64,000 nt of DNA from Amphibalanus amphitrite (lineage: Eukaryota > Arthropoda > Thecostraca > Balanomorpha > Balanidae): the NCBI RefSeq assembly GCF_019059575.1, contig NW_024881711.1, positions 682,001 through 746,000 on the forward strand, read 5' to 3'. Position numbers and translations under genes: made by a program. The notes below the pieces were generated by a model. That model saw only the letters and a list, made by a program, of their open reading frames with translations. It had not been told where the DNA came from and did no database searches. Position 1 is the first letter of the stretch, and each line of letters opens with the position of its first letter. Below are positions 1 through 11,218 of this stretch, one piece after another.

Positions 1-2
1 GA

Positions 3-3000
3 GTGTCGGGACAGGCTGAAACAGTTCGATCCGCAGCTGCACTACAAGTAAGTGCAAAAACCCTGAAATGCGCTTTTTGTGAGCAGCAGCACGCCACAGA
101 AGCATGCCAAGATGTTTTAAAACTCAGTGTCGAAGAGCGACGTAAGCGACTGCTAGCATCCGGCTGTTGTTTTCTGTGCCTGCGTCCAAAGCACATCGCT
201 AGCACTTGCGAGAGTAAGAAAACGTGCACTGCATGCCAGCGGAAACATCATGACCTACTCTGCTTTGACAACGAATCGGAAGCGTCGAAGAGACCCGCAC
301 AAGTCCTCGCCGCTCGGTCGCAAGTGCAAAACAAAACTGGCGTCGCCCTGCAGACTGCTCGCGTTATGGCTGTCGGGGCAGCGGGCTTGAAGTGCGCTAG
401 AATGCTTGTGGATTCCGGCTCTAACCAGTCATTTATTACAAAACGGCTGGCTACGAAACTGCAGTGCAAAAATGTCGGAGAGCAAGACACTCAGATAGTG
501 ACATTCGGAGGTACTGAGAAACGTCACAAGTCAATGAAGAAGGTGTCTGTCACGCTGAGGAAGATGGGTAGCATGTCCAGCGGCCTTACACTGAGTTTGG
601 TCCAGATTGACACCATCTGTGGCCCGGTGAACACAAGCCTCACAGTGAATCAAGAAGAGCTGGCTCACTTGCAAGATCTTGATCTCGCTGATCCCCCAGA
701 AGAGTGGGAAGACGGACAGGAAGTCGACATACTGCTCGGAATGGATTTTTACCAGGACGTCATGACCGGACGTGTACGACACAGCATGTCCGGTCCGATC
801 GCGATGGAGTCCATTTTTGGGTGGATTCTGGGCGGCCGAGTCAATTCAACTGAAGAAGAAAGCAAACAGACTCTCTTCGTTCGAACGACGAATGCCAGTG
901 AAGATCTTGAGCGGATCTGGGATCTGGATTCGATCGGGATCAAGAGCCCTCCATTCGCTAGTGCACGCGAGGAAAAACAGACTCTGGAAAATGAAGCGGT
1001 GTCACACTTCGAGAACACGTGCACAAGACTTGACGATGGACGATACGAAGTGCGATGGCCAAAGAAAGAAAACTTTGACAGTCTCCCTGAAGATGACAAA
1101 CTAGCTCGAGTACGCCTCGAGCGTTGCGAGAAGGCTTTAGAGTCTAGAGGACGAAGGCAGGAATATGAGCAAGCTCTGATGCAGTATATAGAGAACGACT
1201 ACGCCGAGCGAGCCCCCAGCACCCCCGATGGGCCTCTACGCGTCATGTCACACCACGCTGTGTACAAAAATGGGAAGATACGGATTGTGTTTGATGCATC
1301 CGCCGGGCATCCTATTTCCCTCAACGACTGCGTGCTGGCCGGGCCCAATCTGATCGCAGACCTCGCTGGAATCCTGCTGAGATTCCGGTTCCACCGAGTC
1401 GCTGTATCAGCCGATATAGAAAAGGCCTTCCTGCAGATCAGCCTCCATCCAGAGGATCGCGATGTGACCAGATTCCTCTGGAGAGAAACTCCTGGAGCAG
1501 AGCCGACCGTATTCCGGATGAAGCGAGTCGTCTTTGGGGTCAGCGCGTCACCCTATCTCCTACAGGCAACAATCAGGCGGCACCTGAGTCAATATACCGA
1601 CTCATGCGCTGCATCAGCTCTGCGTCTAAGTACCGATTTGTACTGTGACGATCTGTTGACAAGTCTGAAGACAGAAGAGGAAGCAGAGAAATTCATCCAA
1701 GAGACAAGGCAGATCTTCAGCGAGGCGAAGATGAATATGAGAAAATGGGCCAGCAATCGAAAGCTGGCTGCGGTCGAAGACGACAGGTCCAACTCGATTC
1801 CGCTCCCTGATGGCGAGACAGAAGAGAAAAAGGTGCTGGGAGTGGTATGGGCCCCAACGGACGACAGCTTGAGGTTTGATCCCAGCTCCCTTGTGAGCTT
1901 GAGTGATAGCCTGCGTCCTACCAAGAGGAACGTTCTCAGAATATCCGCCAGGATTTTCGATCCTCTGGGCCTGCTGACACCGTTCACAGTGCGGACCAAA
2001 ATGCTACTGAAGCAACTGTGGATTGGAGGGAACCGATGGGATGACCCAATGCAAGCAGATGCACGTCGGCTATGGGAAGCATGGAAGGAGGATCTCAAAG
2101 AACTCGAGAAGATCCGCATCCCAAGAAGTTACGGTTCAGCCAACACTGAATCGTTTGAAATCCACACCTTCTGTGACGCCAGTCAAGACGCCTATGCCGC
2201 CGCCGTGTACCTGCGGTCAACTGATAAATATCCCCGCAAGAGTAGACTGCTGATTTCGAAGAGCAGGCTGGCGCCGACAAAGCCCATGTGTCTGGCGCGT
2301 CTTGAGCTAATGGCAGCGGTGATCGGCGCTCGACTCACCGAATATGTGCTCCAAGCTCTCAGCATTCAGCCGGACTCCGTACATTTGTGGACGGACTCAG
2401 CCGTGGCACTCGCCTGGATACGGAGCAACCCGCAGCGATGGGGTGCCTTCGTGTCGAACCGTGTGGTGGAACTGCAACAAAAGTTCGCTCCAGAGTGTTG
2501 GCGGCATTGCCCTGGCCAGAGCAACCCGGCAGACTTGCCGTCGCGAGGTGTGTCTGTCAAGAAGATGCAGGAAGACATATGGCAAAGAGGTCCTGCTTGG
2601 CTGGAGCTGCCTGAAGAAGGATGGCCGCGGCAAGATCGGATCTGTGAACCTCCGGAGTGTCTGAAGGAGGAAAAGAAGAGCAAAACTGCACCGGTTCTGG
2701 TGACTCATCAAACTCATCCTGACGGAAGCTGCCGGCTGAAAAATGTCATTGATGTCAGCAGATTTAGCACACTCGACAAGCTGCACCGAGTCACTGCATG
2801 GGTGCTCAGATGGAAAGCCATCCGCCCCGGCCAGACCAGAGAGCACGGAGACCTGACCGTGGAAGAGCTCCGCAGGGCTGAAAACATCTGGCTGAAGGAA
2901 CTGCAAATGGAGTCGTACGCTGCGGAGCTTGCCAGGCTTCAAAAGGGAGAGGAAATCAGCAAGCAGTCCAACGTTTACAATCTGAATCCGTTCATGGATC

Positions 3001-4190
3001 AAGATCTGATGAAGGTCAGAGGGAGGCTGCAGGAATCTGACCTGAGCCAGGCAGAGAAGCATCCCATCATCGTTCCTTCAGAGCACAGATACGTGCGGCT
3101 CCTTATCCTCGATCGACACCAACAAGCATGCCACGGTGGAGTGCAACAGACGCTCCATTCTCTCAGGGAACGGTTTTGGATCCCTCGCGGCCGACAAGTC
3201 GTTCGGAAGATCATTCGTGATTGTTCAATGTGCAAGATGTTCTGTACAGAACCTTTCGTTGAAGAAGCGGCTCCACTCCCAAAGGAGAGAGTGTGCCAAA
3301 GACCGCCATTTTCGGCAGTTGGAGTGGACTTGGCCGGTCCAATATACAGAAAGGACCCTCCCGGAAAAAACCCTCTGAAGGTGTGGCTAGTTTTGTTCAC
3401 TTGCACCGTAGTACGAGCGGTGCACCTTGAACTAGTGGAGTCTCAATCTGCAGACGACTTCATGAAGGCATTTGAAAGATTCTCAGCAAGACGAGGGCAA
3501 CCTGAGATCGTCTATAGCGATAACGGCCTCAACTTCAAGCGCGCGTCAAGGATTCTGGCTTCAAGAGGCGTCAGGTGGAAGTTCAATGTGCAGCGAGCGC
3601 CCTGGTGGGGCGGCTTCTGGGAGAGGCTGATACGTATGACCAAAGAAGCTCTGCGTAGAACCCTAAGAAGAAGTCTCCTCACGTGGGAGGAACTCAGCAC
3701 AGTCCTGTGCCAAATCGAGGCGGCCATCAACGCCAGACCGCTGACGGCCCTCAACGACGACCCAGATGACATCCGCCCTCTCTCGCCACAGGACTTCTTA
3801 CGAGACAATCCTTCTAAGCCTGGGACTGGCGACCATCAGTATACGGATGCATTTTCTGTCTCTGGTCGTGATCTCAAATCGATGAGAAAATATCGCCTTC
3901 AGGTCCTCCAGCATCTTTGGAAGCGGTGGAACACTGAGTACTTAAGAGCACTCCGCCTACCACTCCGGGCAGGACCCCAAAGACGAGGACCAAGAGAGCA
4001 TGACTTGGTGCTCATAGAAGACAACCCGCGTTCCTCGCGTGCGTTGTGGAAAACAGGCATAATCGAAAAGCTGCTTCCTGGACGGGATGCTCGTGTGCGG
4101 TCGGCGACTGTGCGCACTACAGACGGGACGCTCGTGCGGCCGATTCAGCGGCTTCATCTTCTGGAGGGAGTTAACCTAACCCAACCTTAG
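3..4190 (+). CDS. BEL/Pao retrotransposon Pol polyprotein, 5'-truncated by window edge
   Basis: Open from the window edge to a TAG at 4188-4190, 1395 residues, no internal stop. The first codon read is GTG at position 3, so the true start lies upstream. Order of domains: Cys/His zinc-knuckle region (about residues 24-90), retropepsin-like aspartic protease with DSG at about 137-139, reverse transcriptase with YCDD at about 547-550, Pao-type RNase H starting near FCDAS at about 723, H2C2 integrase zinc finger at about 1039-1080, integrase core with DLAG near 1108, YSDNG near 1171 and the Glu in WWGGFWERL near 1207, then a C-terminal DUF5641-like region. This is the standard BEL/Pao order. It would make a cytoplasmic particle, copy RNA into DNA and integrate it. 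Gag and the 5' LTR must lie left of the window. The intact frame suggests a young copy. Confidence 0.95.
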   Translation: MSGQAETVRSAAALQVSAKTLKCAFCEQQHATEACQDVLKLSVEERRKRLLASGCCFLCLRPKHIASTCESKKTCTACQRKHHDLLCFDNESEASKRPAQVLAARSQVQNKTGVALQTARVMAVGAAGLKCARMLVDSGSNQSFITKRLATKLQCKNVGEQDTQIVTFGGTEKRHKSMKKVSVTLRKMGSMSSGLTLSLVQIDTICGPVNTSLTVNQEELAHLQDLDLADPPEEWEDGQEVDILLGMDFYQDVMTGRVRHSMSGPIAMESIFGWILGGRVNSTEEESKQTLFVRTTNASEDLERIWDLDSIGIKSPPFASAREEKQTLENEAVSHFENTCTRLDDGRYEVRWPKKENFDSLPEDDKLARVRLERCEKALESRGRRQEYEQALMQYIENDYAERAPSTPDGPLRVMSHHAVYKNGKIRIVFDASAGHPISLNDCVLAGPNLIADLAGILLRFRFHRVAVSADIEKAFLQISLHPEDRDVTRFLWRETPGAEPTVFRMKRVVFGVSASPYLLQATIRRHLSQYTDSCAASALRLSTDLYCDDLLTSLKTEEEAEKFIQETRQIFSEAKMNMRKWASNRKLAAVEDDRSNSIPLPDGETEEKKVLGVVWAPTDDSLRFDPSSLVSLSDSLRPTKRNVLRISARIFDPLGLLTPFTVRTKMLLKQLWIGGNRWDDPMQADARRLWEAWKEDLKELEKIRIPRSYGSANTESFEIHTFCDASQDAYAAAVYLRSTDKYPRKSRLLISKSRLAPTKPMCLARLELMAAVIGARLTEYVLQALSIQPDSVHLWTDSAVALAWIRSNPQRWGAFVSNRVVELQQKFAPECWRHCPGQSNPADLPSRGVSVKKMQEDIWQRGPAWLELPEEGWPRQDRICEPPECLKEEKKSKTAPVLVTHQTHPDGSCRLKNVIDVSRFSTLDKLHRVTAWVLRWKAIRPGQTREHGDLTVEELRRAENIWLKELQMESYAAELARLQKGEEISKQSNVYNLNPFMDQDLMKVRGRLQESDLSQAEKHPIIVPSEHRYVRLLILDRHQQACHGGVQQTLHSLRERFWIPRGRQVVRKIIRDCSMCKMFCTEPFVEEAAPLPKERVCQRPPFSAVGVDLAGPIYRKDPPGKNPLKVWLVLFTCTVVRAVHLELVESQSADDFMKAFERFSARRGQPEIVYSDNGLNFKRASRILASRGVRWKFNVQRAPWWGGFWERLIRMTKEALRRTLRRSLLTWEELSTVLCQIEAAINARPLTALNDDPDDIRPLSPQDFLRDNPSKPGTGDHQYTDAFSVSGRDLKSMRKYRLQVLQHLWKRWNTEYLRALRLPLRAGPQRRGPREHDLVLIEDNPRSSRALWKTGIIEKLLPGRDARVRSATVRTTDGTLVRPIQRLHLLEGVNLTQP

Positions 4191-4245
4191 GATATCTACG
4201 TTCCAGGGGTGACAGCGGTGTAGTGAGATGTTCGTTATTCATCTC

Positions 4246-4257
4246 ACGGGGGGAGGA
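4246..4257 (+). other. Polypurine tract of the BEL/Pao element
   Basis: A G/A-rich run ending in GGGGGGAGGA lies 56 bp after the pol stop and directly before a TGTTGC sequence. This is the usual place for the plus-strand primer of an LTR retrotransposon. It fixes the left edge of the proposed LTR. Confidence 0.6.
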
Positions 4258-4478
4258 TGTTGCGAATCACGCAGCAGATGTGCTATTTGGGTGTCTGTCA
4301 CGTGAGACAGCTCGCCCTGTTTAAAATGGTCTTGCAGAGCATGTCGGGCTAAAAAAGGCAGAATACAGATGGACTTGAATCACAGAAACGTTCTTTCGTT
4401 AATTTATGATTAATCGATTTTTACTTTAATTCTGAATAAAGTAAACAGACAGAATCAGAATATTGAAGAATGACAACA
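4258..4478 (+). repeat. Probable 3' LTR of the BEL/Pao element
   Basis: Starts TGTTGCGAATC right after the polypurine tract and contains AATAAA at 4435-4440. An end at TGACAACA (4471-4478) would give TG...CA ends and about 221 bp. The partner LTR lies outside the window, so the right edge is inferred. Confidence 0.5.
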
Positions 4479-4835
4479 GCTAGCATCACGTAAATCCTGC
4501 TTGCGAACATATTTAAAGAATGAAACAGCTGCGCCATTTCCGCCTTCCATTGATTCCTTCCATCTTAGTATCAACTATACGCTTTTCAACTAACTTTAGA
4601 CTAAGTTTTAAACTATGGTCAGTATGTTATTTCTGGTACATTTAATTTAAAAATAACTGCTTTATGAATTTGCCTTTACTCGTCAGAATAGAATACTTTA
4701 TTTTTTCCATATTCAAAAAATATATCACCTACCATGTAACTCATCCAGGTAAAATGGGCGCTTTCCGCGTCGTTGGTGTACCCGTTGTTCTATATACCCT
4801 GATGCTACTCCCTGGAACTGCTGATTTAGATGGTA
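4479..4835. other. AT-rich flank, nothing recognised
   Basis: Sequence between the proposed LTR and the hAT target duplication. I see no coding, tRNA or repeat signature. It may be pre-insertion host DNA. Confidence 0.4.
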
Positions 4836-4843
4836 GTGGAGTG
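4836..4843 (+). other. Left 8-bp target-site duplication GTGGAGTG
   Basis: Identical to 10135-10142 and directly abutting matching inverted ends. Eight-base duplication is the hallmark of hAT transposition. Confidence 0.85.
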
Positions 4844-4959
4844 CAGGGGCGGATCTAGGATTTCGATAGGGTGGGGGCAGTCAAGCACAGGGGCGGCACA
4901 TTTTCCGCCTAAGGGGGCGGCATTTATAGGGTCTGTTCCAGTCCAGTGAAAAAAAAAAA

Positions 4960-6095
4960 CGAGCTTGACGGCCGTCACGAGACGCAGCGATTGATATTCA
5001 AATTTAGGGTCTCAGGTCAACTGGTGACCTCTGGTCAGGTAAATTACCCTAAAGTCGGGTTTTTGTTTTTGGCAAATAATTTTGCAAACAAATGGCCATA
5101 GAGCAAAAATTTAGGCATAATCGTATTCCTCTCAAGCTGCGTCGAATGTTGTGGGTACTTTTTGTTCGGTAAAGGTCACAATCAAGATTGACACAAAGGT
5201 CGTCAGGTCAAGCCCCCTCAGGACACTGTTCGGACTAGGTCAGGTTGCATATCAATCGATTTGGAAGCTCATTGCAATCACAATGGTGCCTTTCCCGACT
5301 CTAGCTTAATTTGGTCGAAAGTTATTAACGAAAAACGATTATGACCCAAAAGAACGTCCTCTGTGACGTTCTCTGTGACGTCATACAAGTAGGTACAAAA
5401 TGCCAAAATAAGGCACGGAATCCTTTGACGAGCGTATGAAAACACATTTATTTGCGTCTTCGGGCGGATTATATAACAACTATATGTTCCAAAAAGCGCA
5501 AGTTCAGTAGTTCCCCCATAGGTTTATAATGGGGGAGGTCAGGTGACTGACCTGACCCAAGATGAATTGTACGAACAATCCAAGATATACGAAGTATGAG
5601 TACCCGGGAGCTTGTTACTTTCTGAAAGTGTCATCATCCTCGCCGACACTTTGCCTGGCGTTGGCGGCGTTGCGAAGTTGCAACATTTTTTTGACAGTGC
5701 AGACTGCAGAGTGCAGAGGTTTACTTATAACCTGCAGAGGTTTATGCATCGGTCAGTGACCTGACCATAGTTGGAGAATTGTACTGAACTGTGGGTGCAC
5801 GAGCTCTCCCAATTCCACGCCGGCTTGGCTTTGGAGCCGCAACAGACTGTGGAGGTCAAGGTCACCGCTAAGGCGGCGGCGGATTTGCTGCGCCCGAGCA
5901 CCCACCGTTTGGCACAATTATCCACCTATGGACCTGAACTAACCTGGAAAGGAATCAGGTGTCATAAGGTCTGGTTTGGATGGGGGCTCACGTAGGCCAA
6001 GTTTCAGCTCTCTATCGAAAACGGCTCCGGAGCAGTCACGAAAGAAAAAAATCGTAAGGGGTGCCCCCCCCCCCTCCTCCCTCGGCCCGCGAGGG
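4960..6095 (-). mobile_element. Family A fragment with intact TTAA end
   Basis: Contains AGGTCA-rich sequence (for example 5021-5040 and 5536-5556) and ends in a C-run followed by CGCGAGGG and TTAA at 6096-6099. Read on the minus strand the end is CCCTCGCGGGCC, like other family A ends CCCTCGCCC. The opposite terminus is not found. Confidence 0.5.
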
Positions 6096-6099
6096 TTAA

Positions 6100-7194
6100 A
6101 GGTAGTGTGCCACCTTTCAAAGATTTCCCATTTTATTTTTCCTAGGATAAGAAGCTTCTGTTTTTACCTAATATCGCAAAAAAAAAATCAAAAATGGGCC
6201 TGGAATAGTGCTTTTTTCGCCGAAAAGTTTATCGGTTTTTCGATATGTATAACAACTGTAGTGGGCTGACCTGCAAACAGGCGTCGGCAACAATCGCGAA
6301 TGCGGCGCACATGTGACAATAAGCAAAGGTCATTATAGAGTTACGACGTACGGGAATGAGTTATCAGCTGTCTAATCGTAGACAACACAATGTCGAATTT
6401 AAACTGTAAGCCTGTATTGGTATTGTTTCTTTAATTTGGCTGTCGAACATTAATCTATGGTTTGAAATATTGTTTTATGTAAAATAATTGATATGAAACA
6501 GCCGTCTCTAAAGTTATGACCCCATCTCACCACATGAAAATGGCAGAAATGACAATGATCAGCTGACGCATTTTTCTTGGCCGAAGTCAGAGCGCGCGGC
6601 CCGACGCACCACCACCGCACCACAAAGTATTAGCAGAAGCCATCTGCGGCAGACCGCGTCTAAAGCCAGGGCCCCGGTAACGTGAGGTAGCCGAGTCGAG
6701 GCAGCGTGCGCTGACCCAAGCCGGGGCCGCGGCTTTGGGCGCGGTCTACCGCATCCCCGGGCAGCCCCGGGCTATCACATGACACCGGGAGGACGCGCGG
6801 CCCCGGCTTGGGTCAGCGCACGCTGCCCCGACTCGGCTACCTCACGTTACCGGGGCCCTGGCTTTGGGCGCGGTCTACCGCACCACCTAACAGGCGTGTT
6901 CGAAACCGGAGGAGATGATGATGAACGGGTTTATCGAAACTTGATTGGATGAGCCTATCGGTAATAGCGATTTCAGTGTGTGCATTTATTGTTCATAGTG
7001 GTGTGAAATGTGGTTGGGGTACGACCGACAACCCGTCGGGGCGAATTTCGCACTGGGGTACTCAAAATTTGAAGAATTTAAGACGTTCCCATGAGTTTTG
7101 AAGGTATGGATAAGTTCTAAAAATCCGGTTCTCCTTATCTGGGCCATTAACTCCATACGGTCCAGGAAAGCTGGCACACTACCTTTAAGAAGGG
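6100..7194. mobile_element. Family C TTAA-flanked element, complete
   Basis: Left end AGGTAGTGTGCCACC follows TTAA (6096-6099). The right end is its inverse, ending before TTAA (7195-7198). About 1.1 kb with no transposase. A second, partial copy matches its right 280 bp at about 47126-47400. Its left TTAA is shared with the family A fragment to the left. Confidence 0.7.
6645..6882. repeat. 87-bp-arm inverted repeat (hairpin) inside family C
   Basis: Arms 6645-6731 and 6796-6882 are reverse complements with only a few mismatches, around a 64-base loop. The arms are very GC-rich in an AT-rich neighbourhood. The loop repeats part of the right arm (GGCTTTGGGCGCGGTCTACC at about 6731 and 6860), suggesting internal duplication. 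The second family C copy lacks it. Confidence 0.85.
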
Positions 7195-7429
7195 GGTAAA
7201 CTGGCTTCAGGGACGTCGCTACGAGTTCAGAGGGAGCTACTTTCATTTCAGAGGGCGGCACTGTATCTCAGGGTCTTGGCTAATGAATTTCGACTAAGGG
7301 GCAAACCAGACCTCAGAAGCCAGAATGACACCACGTAACATACATATACCGTATACACCGCATGTAACATGCACAGGCTAAGATACAAAATTTCTGCCCA
7401 AACATAAGTATTCGTACACCTACTTCTAC

Positions 7430-8215
7430 CGAGGGGTTAAGACTTAAGAGGCCAGCGTAAGGCGCTCGAAGGCCCAGGACGAGCCCTCGGAGGCTAGCAT
7501 GGGGCACTCAGAGGCCGCTTTGGGGACCCTAAAAGGCCAAATGTGAGGGGGGCGTGTGGCGTTAAAAATCCCGCACGTAGGCCTTGTAAGACCAACGGGG
7601 TAGGGCCTTCTGAGGCCATATAGGGCCCTATGATGACAATTTGGGCCCTCTTAGGCCATGGGCCTGGTGCCTTCTTTGGTCGGTGTGGGGTCCCTCTGTG
7701 GACAGCGTTGGACACTCTGAGGCCAGCGTGGGGCCCTCTGTCCTCTGAAAACTGAGATTGGTGCTGACTGCTGAGTCCTCAGAAGCCAGCGCGGGGTCTT
7801 CATAGACTGGTGCTGGGCCATCAGAGGCCACATTGAAGGCCTCGACAGGCAGAACTCAGCACTTATGCATGATTGGGCCTTAGAGGTCGGACTGAGGCCC
7901 TGGAGGGCGACATGGAGCCATCAGAGGAATTCATAGCCCGAGTTGGACCCTCCTAAAGCTTAGGGTATCAGCCCTCAACCAGCGAAAGACTCTAGGCAGA
8001 TCGATATCTGCTCTTTGAGGCTGACGTGGGGCTCTCGGGGACCATCTTGAGCCCTCAAGGATCTAAGACCGGAGATAGGATCTACAGGGTCCGATGTGGA
8101 GCCTCCAAAGCCTGTGCAGGGTCCTCAGAGGTCGACGACATGGAGCTCTTAGAGACCGACCTATGACCAGCGTGACCTCTCAGTGACCAGCGTGGCCTCT
8201 ACCGGTCTGTGCAGG
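7430..8215. repeat. Degenerate ~20-25-bp minisatellite
   Basis: Loose repeats around CTCAGAGGCCAGCGTGGGG recur (for example near 7481, 7506, 7606, 7713, 7777, 7817 and 7868). Divergence is high, so this is an old array. Open frames across it are by-products of the repeat. Confidence 0.6.
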
Positions 8216-9003
8216 AGCCTGTAGAAGTCACAAGAAAGGTCACCAAAGGCACCAAAAAATTCAACAATAACTTTAAAAGAAGACAGTAATAGTGTATTAT
8301 GTAATGCCTTCAGCCCAACAACACAGATCAGTTTATGTACAGCATGACCTTTTTCGGTTAGAGCATGCAACTGACTATAGGTCATACTATAGATAATTTA
8401 ACGCCTCTCGATACGAGAGACACAATTACGGTAAAAACTGTGCCTACCATACGTGGAGTGAGTAGATATATGTATGTATAGTACGTAAAGAAATGGAACA
8501 AATGCTTCTGCAAGATCCGTCTATTTTGACAGTTTTTGCTCTCAGTGTGGGCCAAATTGTCGAACTGAGCTCGAATCTAAGGCCAACGCAGTGGAAGCTG
8601 CCAAGGATCTATCAAATGCATTGTTCCGTGACGCTGTAACACTTACGGTTCACGAGCTATGCGCCCGGATGCGAGGGAAAAAATTGGCAAAGTTGGCTAG
8701 GAACCGCACCCGGTCTCGGGTAAAGTAGGTTACCACTGGGGCCCCTAAAGTTAAGATAGGACCCCTTCTTAATTCCCATGTTTGGCCTCCTCCCCTTTCC
8801 AACATATTAATACGCCACTTCATGACCTGCCCTACTATAGGTATTAGACGAATGGCTATTGGCCGTGTAAACACTGGCGCCAAAATGAGAAAGTGAAACA
8901 GCAAATTTGTCAGGCACCGGGTTCAACAACTAATTTTATGCTGGATAATATTTGAAGCGCCTTATTTACTCCGACTGGGTGGGAAATATCTCGTCACTTC
9001 GGG
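8216..9003. other. Unassigned interior of the hAT-like element
   Basis: No convincing coding, tRNA or repeat structure. The minus-strand frame at 8650-8904 has no recognisable domain. Confidence 0.4.
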
Positions 9004-9865
9004 ACCACCGGAGGGCGGCACTATGACTTCAGAGGCGGCACTTTGACTTCAGAGGGCGGCACTATGACTTCAGAGGGCGGCGTTATGACTTCAGAGGGCG
9101 GCGCAATGACTTCAAGGACCTTCACGAAGACTGGAGGGCGGCGCTATGACTTCAGAGGGCGGCACTATGACTTCAGAGGGCGGCGCTATGACTTCAGAGG
9201 GCGTCGCAATGACTTCAAGGAGCTTTACGAAGACTGCGGAGGGCGGCACTATGACTTCAGAGGGCGGCACTATGACTTCAGAGGGCAGCACTATGCTTCA
9301 GAGGGCGGCACTATGACTTCAGAGGGCGGCACTATGACTTCAGAGGGCGGCGCTATGACTTCAGAGGGTGGCACTATGACTTCAGAGAGCGGCGCTTTGA
9401 CTTCAGAGGGCGGCGCAATGACTTCAAGGAGCTTCACGAAGACTGCGGAGGGCGGCACTATGACTTCAGAGGGCGGCACTACGACTTCCGAGGGCGGCGC
9501 TATGACTTCAGAGGGCGTCGCAATGACTTCAAGGAGCTTTACGAAGACTGCGGAGGGCGGCACTATGACTTCAGAGGGCGGCACTATGACTTCAGAGGGC
9601 AGCACTATGCTTCAGAGGGCGGCAATATGACTTCAGAGGGCGGCACTATGACTTCAGAGGGCGGCGCTATGACTTCAGAGGGTGGCACTATGACTTCAGA
9701 GAGCGGCGCTTTGACTTCAGAGGGCGGCGCAATGACTTCAAGGAGCTTCACGAAGACTGCGGAGGCCGGCACTATGACTTCAGAGGGCGGCACTACGACT
9801 TCCGAGGGCGGCATTTCGACTTCCGAGAGCGGCACTACTACTTCAAAGGGTAGCAATATGACTTA
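9004..9865. repeat. 21-bp minisatellite with ~314-bp higher-order unit
   Basis: Tandem copies of about AGGGCGGCACTATGACTTCAG. As 21 is a multiple of three, both strands stay open (plus-strand repeat MTSEGG), which explains long frames without implying a gene. An interrupting variant with GAGCTTTACGAAGACTGCGG begins at 9220 and again at 9534, a spacing of 314 bp (fifteen units less one base). That shows a longer unit was itself duplicated. Confidence 0.9.
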
Positions 9866-10134
9866 AAGTAGCGGTATTTCGAATTAAGGGGCGGCACTCT
9901 GACTTCAGGGAGAGAAGCGACATACTCTGAGGGTTAAATATAAATTCAGATAGTTACTACCAGAGATTATTATGAAATGAGCTTCAAAGAAATGCGGGTC
10001 ATTTCCGTAAAATGCACTTCATCACGTATGGAAAAAAAGCCGCCCTCCGCCGCCTTCGGCGGCGGAGGGGCGGCATTTTTCGATAGGCTAGGGGCATCGG
10101 CCCCCAGATGCCCCCCCCCCTGGATCCGCCCCTG

Positions 10135-10142
10135 GTGGAGTG
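10135..10142 (+). other. Right 8-bp target-site duplication GTGGAGTG
   Basis: Perfect match to 4836-4843, immediately after the CCCCTG end of the hAT-like element. Confidence 0.85.
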
Positions 10143-11213
10143 CCGCCACATGCTCAGCTTAACTACAACAAAGGTGTCGTCCACATAGCGCTCTATACCT
10201 TTACTTCATCTGGAAAACTCGGTATGGCCTTCTGCTCCACTTCCTCCATGAAAAGAATTGCTATGATCGCGCTTACTGGACTCTCCGTCGCCGCCCCTCT
10301 TTTGTTTATAGAACATATGGTTCACCTGAAAGTACGTGGTGTCAAGGCACAGTTTTAGCAAATAAAGAATGTCGTCTACGTCCGGTGCGAACGAATCGAC
10401 GAAACGAGATGTTTTTGAATTTTGTAAAGAATGATTTATGTGATATATTGTGTCTTATAAATGCGTCATTTATGTGTCCGAACTTCGAAGCGAAACGACT
10501 GAAATAGTGTAGTATATGTGTCTCACTGTATTTTAGTTTTTAACGAGCTGACGAAGGAATCTCCGATAGCTTCCGAAAGCTTCTCGAATAAACGAAGAGC
10601 TGGAAGTACGGTTATCGTTATCAGCAATATGATGGATACTTTCATCGGACCGAATGGCACCAATAAGCTCCCGGCCTTTGTTGTGTGTATATGGGGGATG
10701 GAGGGGGGGGGGGGGGGTGAGCGGGTGTTTTTTTTCGCGAAGAATCACAGTGACCGGTGGGAGGTGGTCGGTATCAGGGCGCGTTGCGTGTCGTGTTCTG
10801 GTGCCATTAGCAATGACCTGCCGGCGGCGGCCGAGGCGGTGACCCGGATACGGCGCCGGCTCGGCGCTTATAGACCATGTGTCATCCGTCGCAGCATCGA
10901 GGCCATTCCAGGGCGCTACTTACAAACTTGGACCATCTGGCGAGGTGGCCGGCGCGGCCGTTGGACAGGACATTGTCACGAGCCGGCCGGCGCGGCCCCG
11001 GCCCGCTACTGTAATGAGCCGGGCGCCGGCTGCCGGCGCGACAGGCAGTGAGTGGCCGAGTGGTGCCAGGCACCGGGCGGCCGCTATGCTCCCTCCCACC
11101 CAGGGGGCTGCCCGCCACCGACCGGTTGTGGAGCGCTGCTCTGCGATGTCGCCACAGCCGATGGTCATTAGACGGAGCGGCCGACACGACAGGTGTGAAA
11201 GACACCGCCACTG
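10143..11213. other. No gene recognised; long G-run and GC-rich stretch
   Basis: Contains a G-rich run at about 10696-10717 and a CpG-rich stretch at about 10800-11170 open in several frames on both strands. I see no domain or splice pattern that singles one out. Confidence 0.4.
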
Positions 11214-11218
11214 ACGGA

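Larger units (their letters stand above)
4844..10134. mobile_element. hAT-like composite element, 5.3 kb, no transposase seen
   Basis: Left end CAGGGGCGGATCTAGG and the inverted right end CAGGGGCGGATCCAGG form about 16-bp terminal inverted repeats with one mismatch, bounded by perfect 8-bp duplications. The same end sequence, with CAGTGG instead of CAGGGG, bounds the element at 34426-36111, so both belong to one family. The interior holds other repeats (a family A fragment, a complete family C element, two minisatellites) and no readable hAT transposase. It is therefore non-autonomous, or was enlarged by later insertions and repeat growth. Confidence 0.8.

Noticed and set aside
2397-3406. Minus-strand frames of 135-221 residues under pol
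   Set aside because: Shadows of the intact BEL/Pao frame, which has full domain content on the plus strand.
9043-9866. 195-residue MTSEGG repeat protein and its minus-strand counterpart
   Set aside because: A 21-bp repeat keeps frames open on both strands; no start context, domain or codon signal.
10696-10717. Telomeric or regulatory G-quadruplex
   Set aside because: An isolated G-run with no supporting repeat; G-runs are common here at element ends, so no separate function is claimed.
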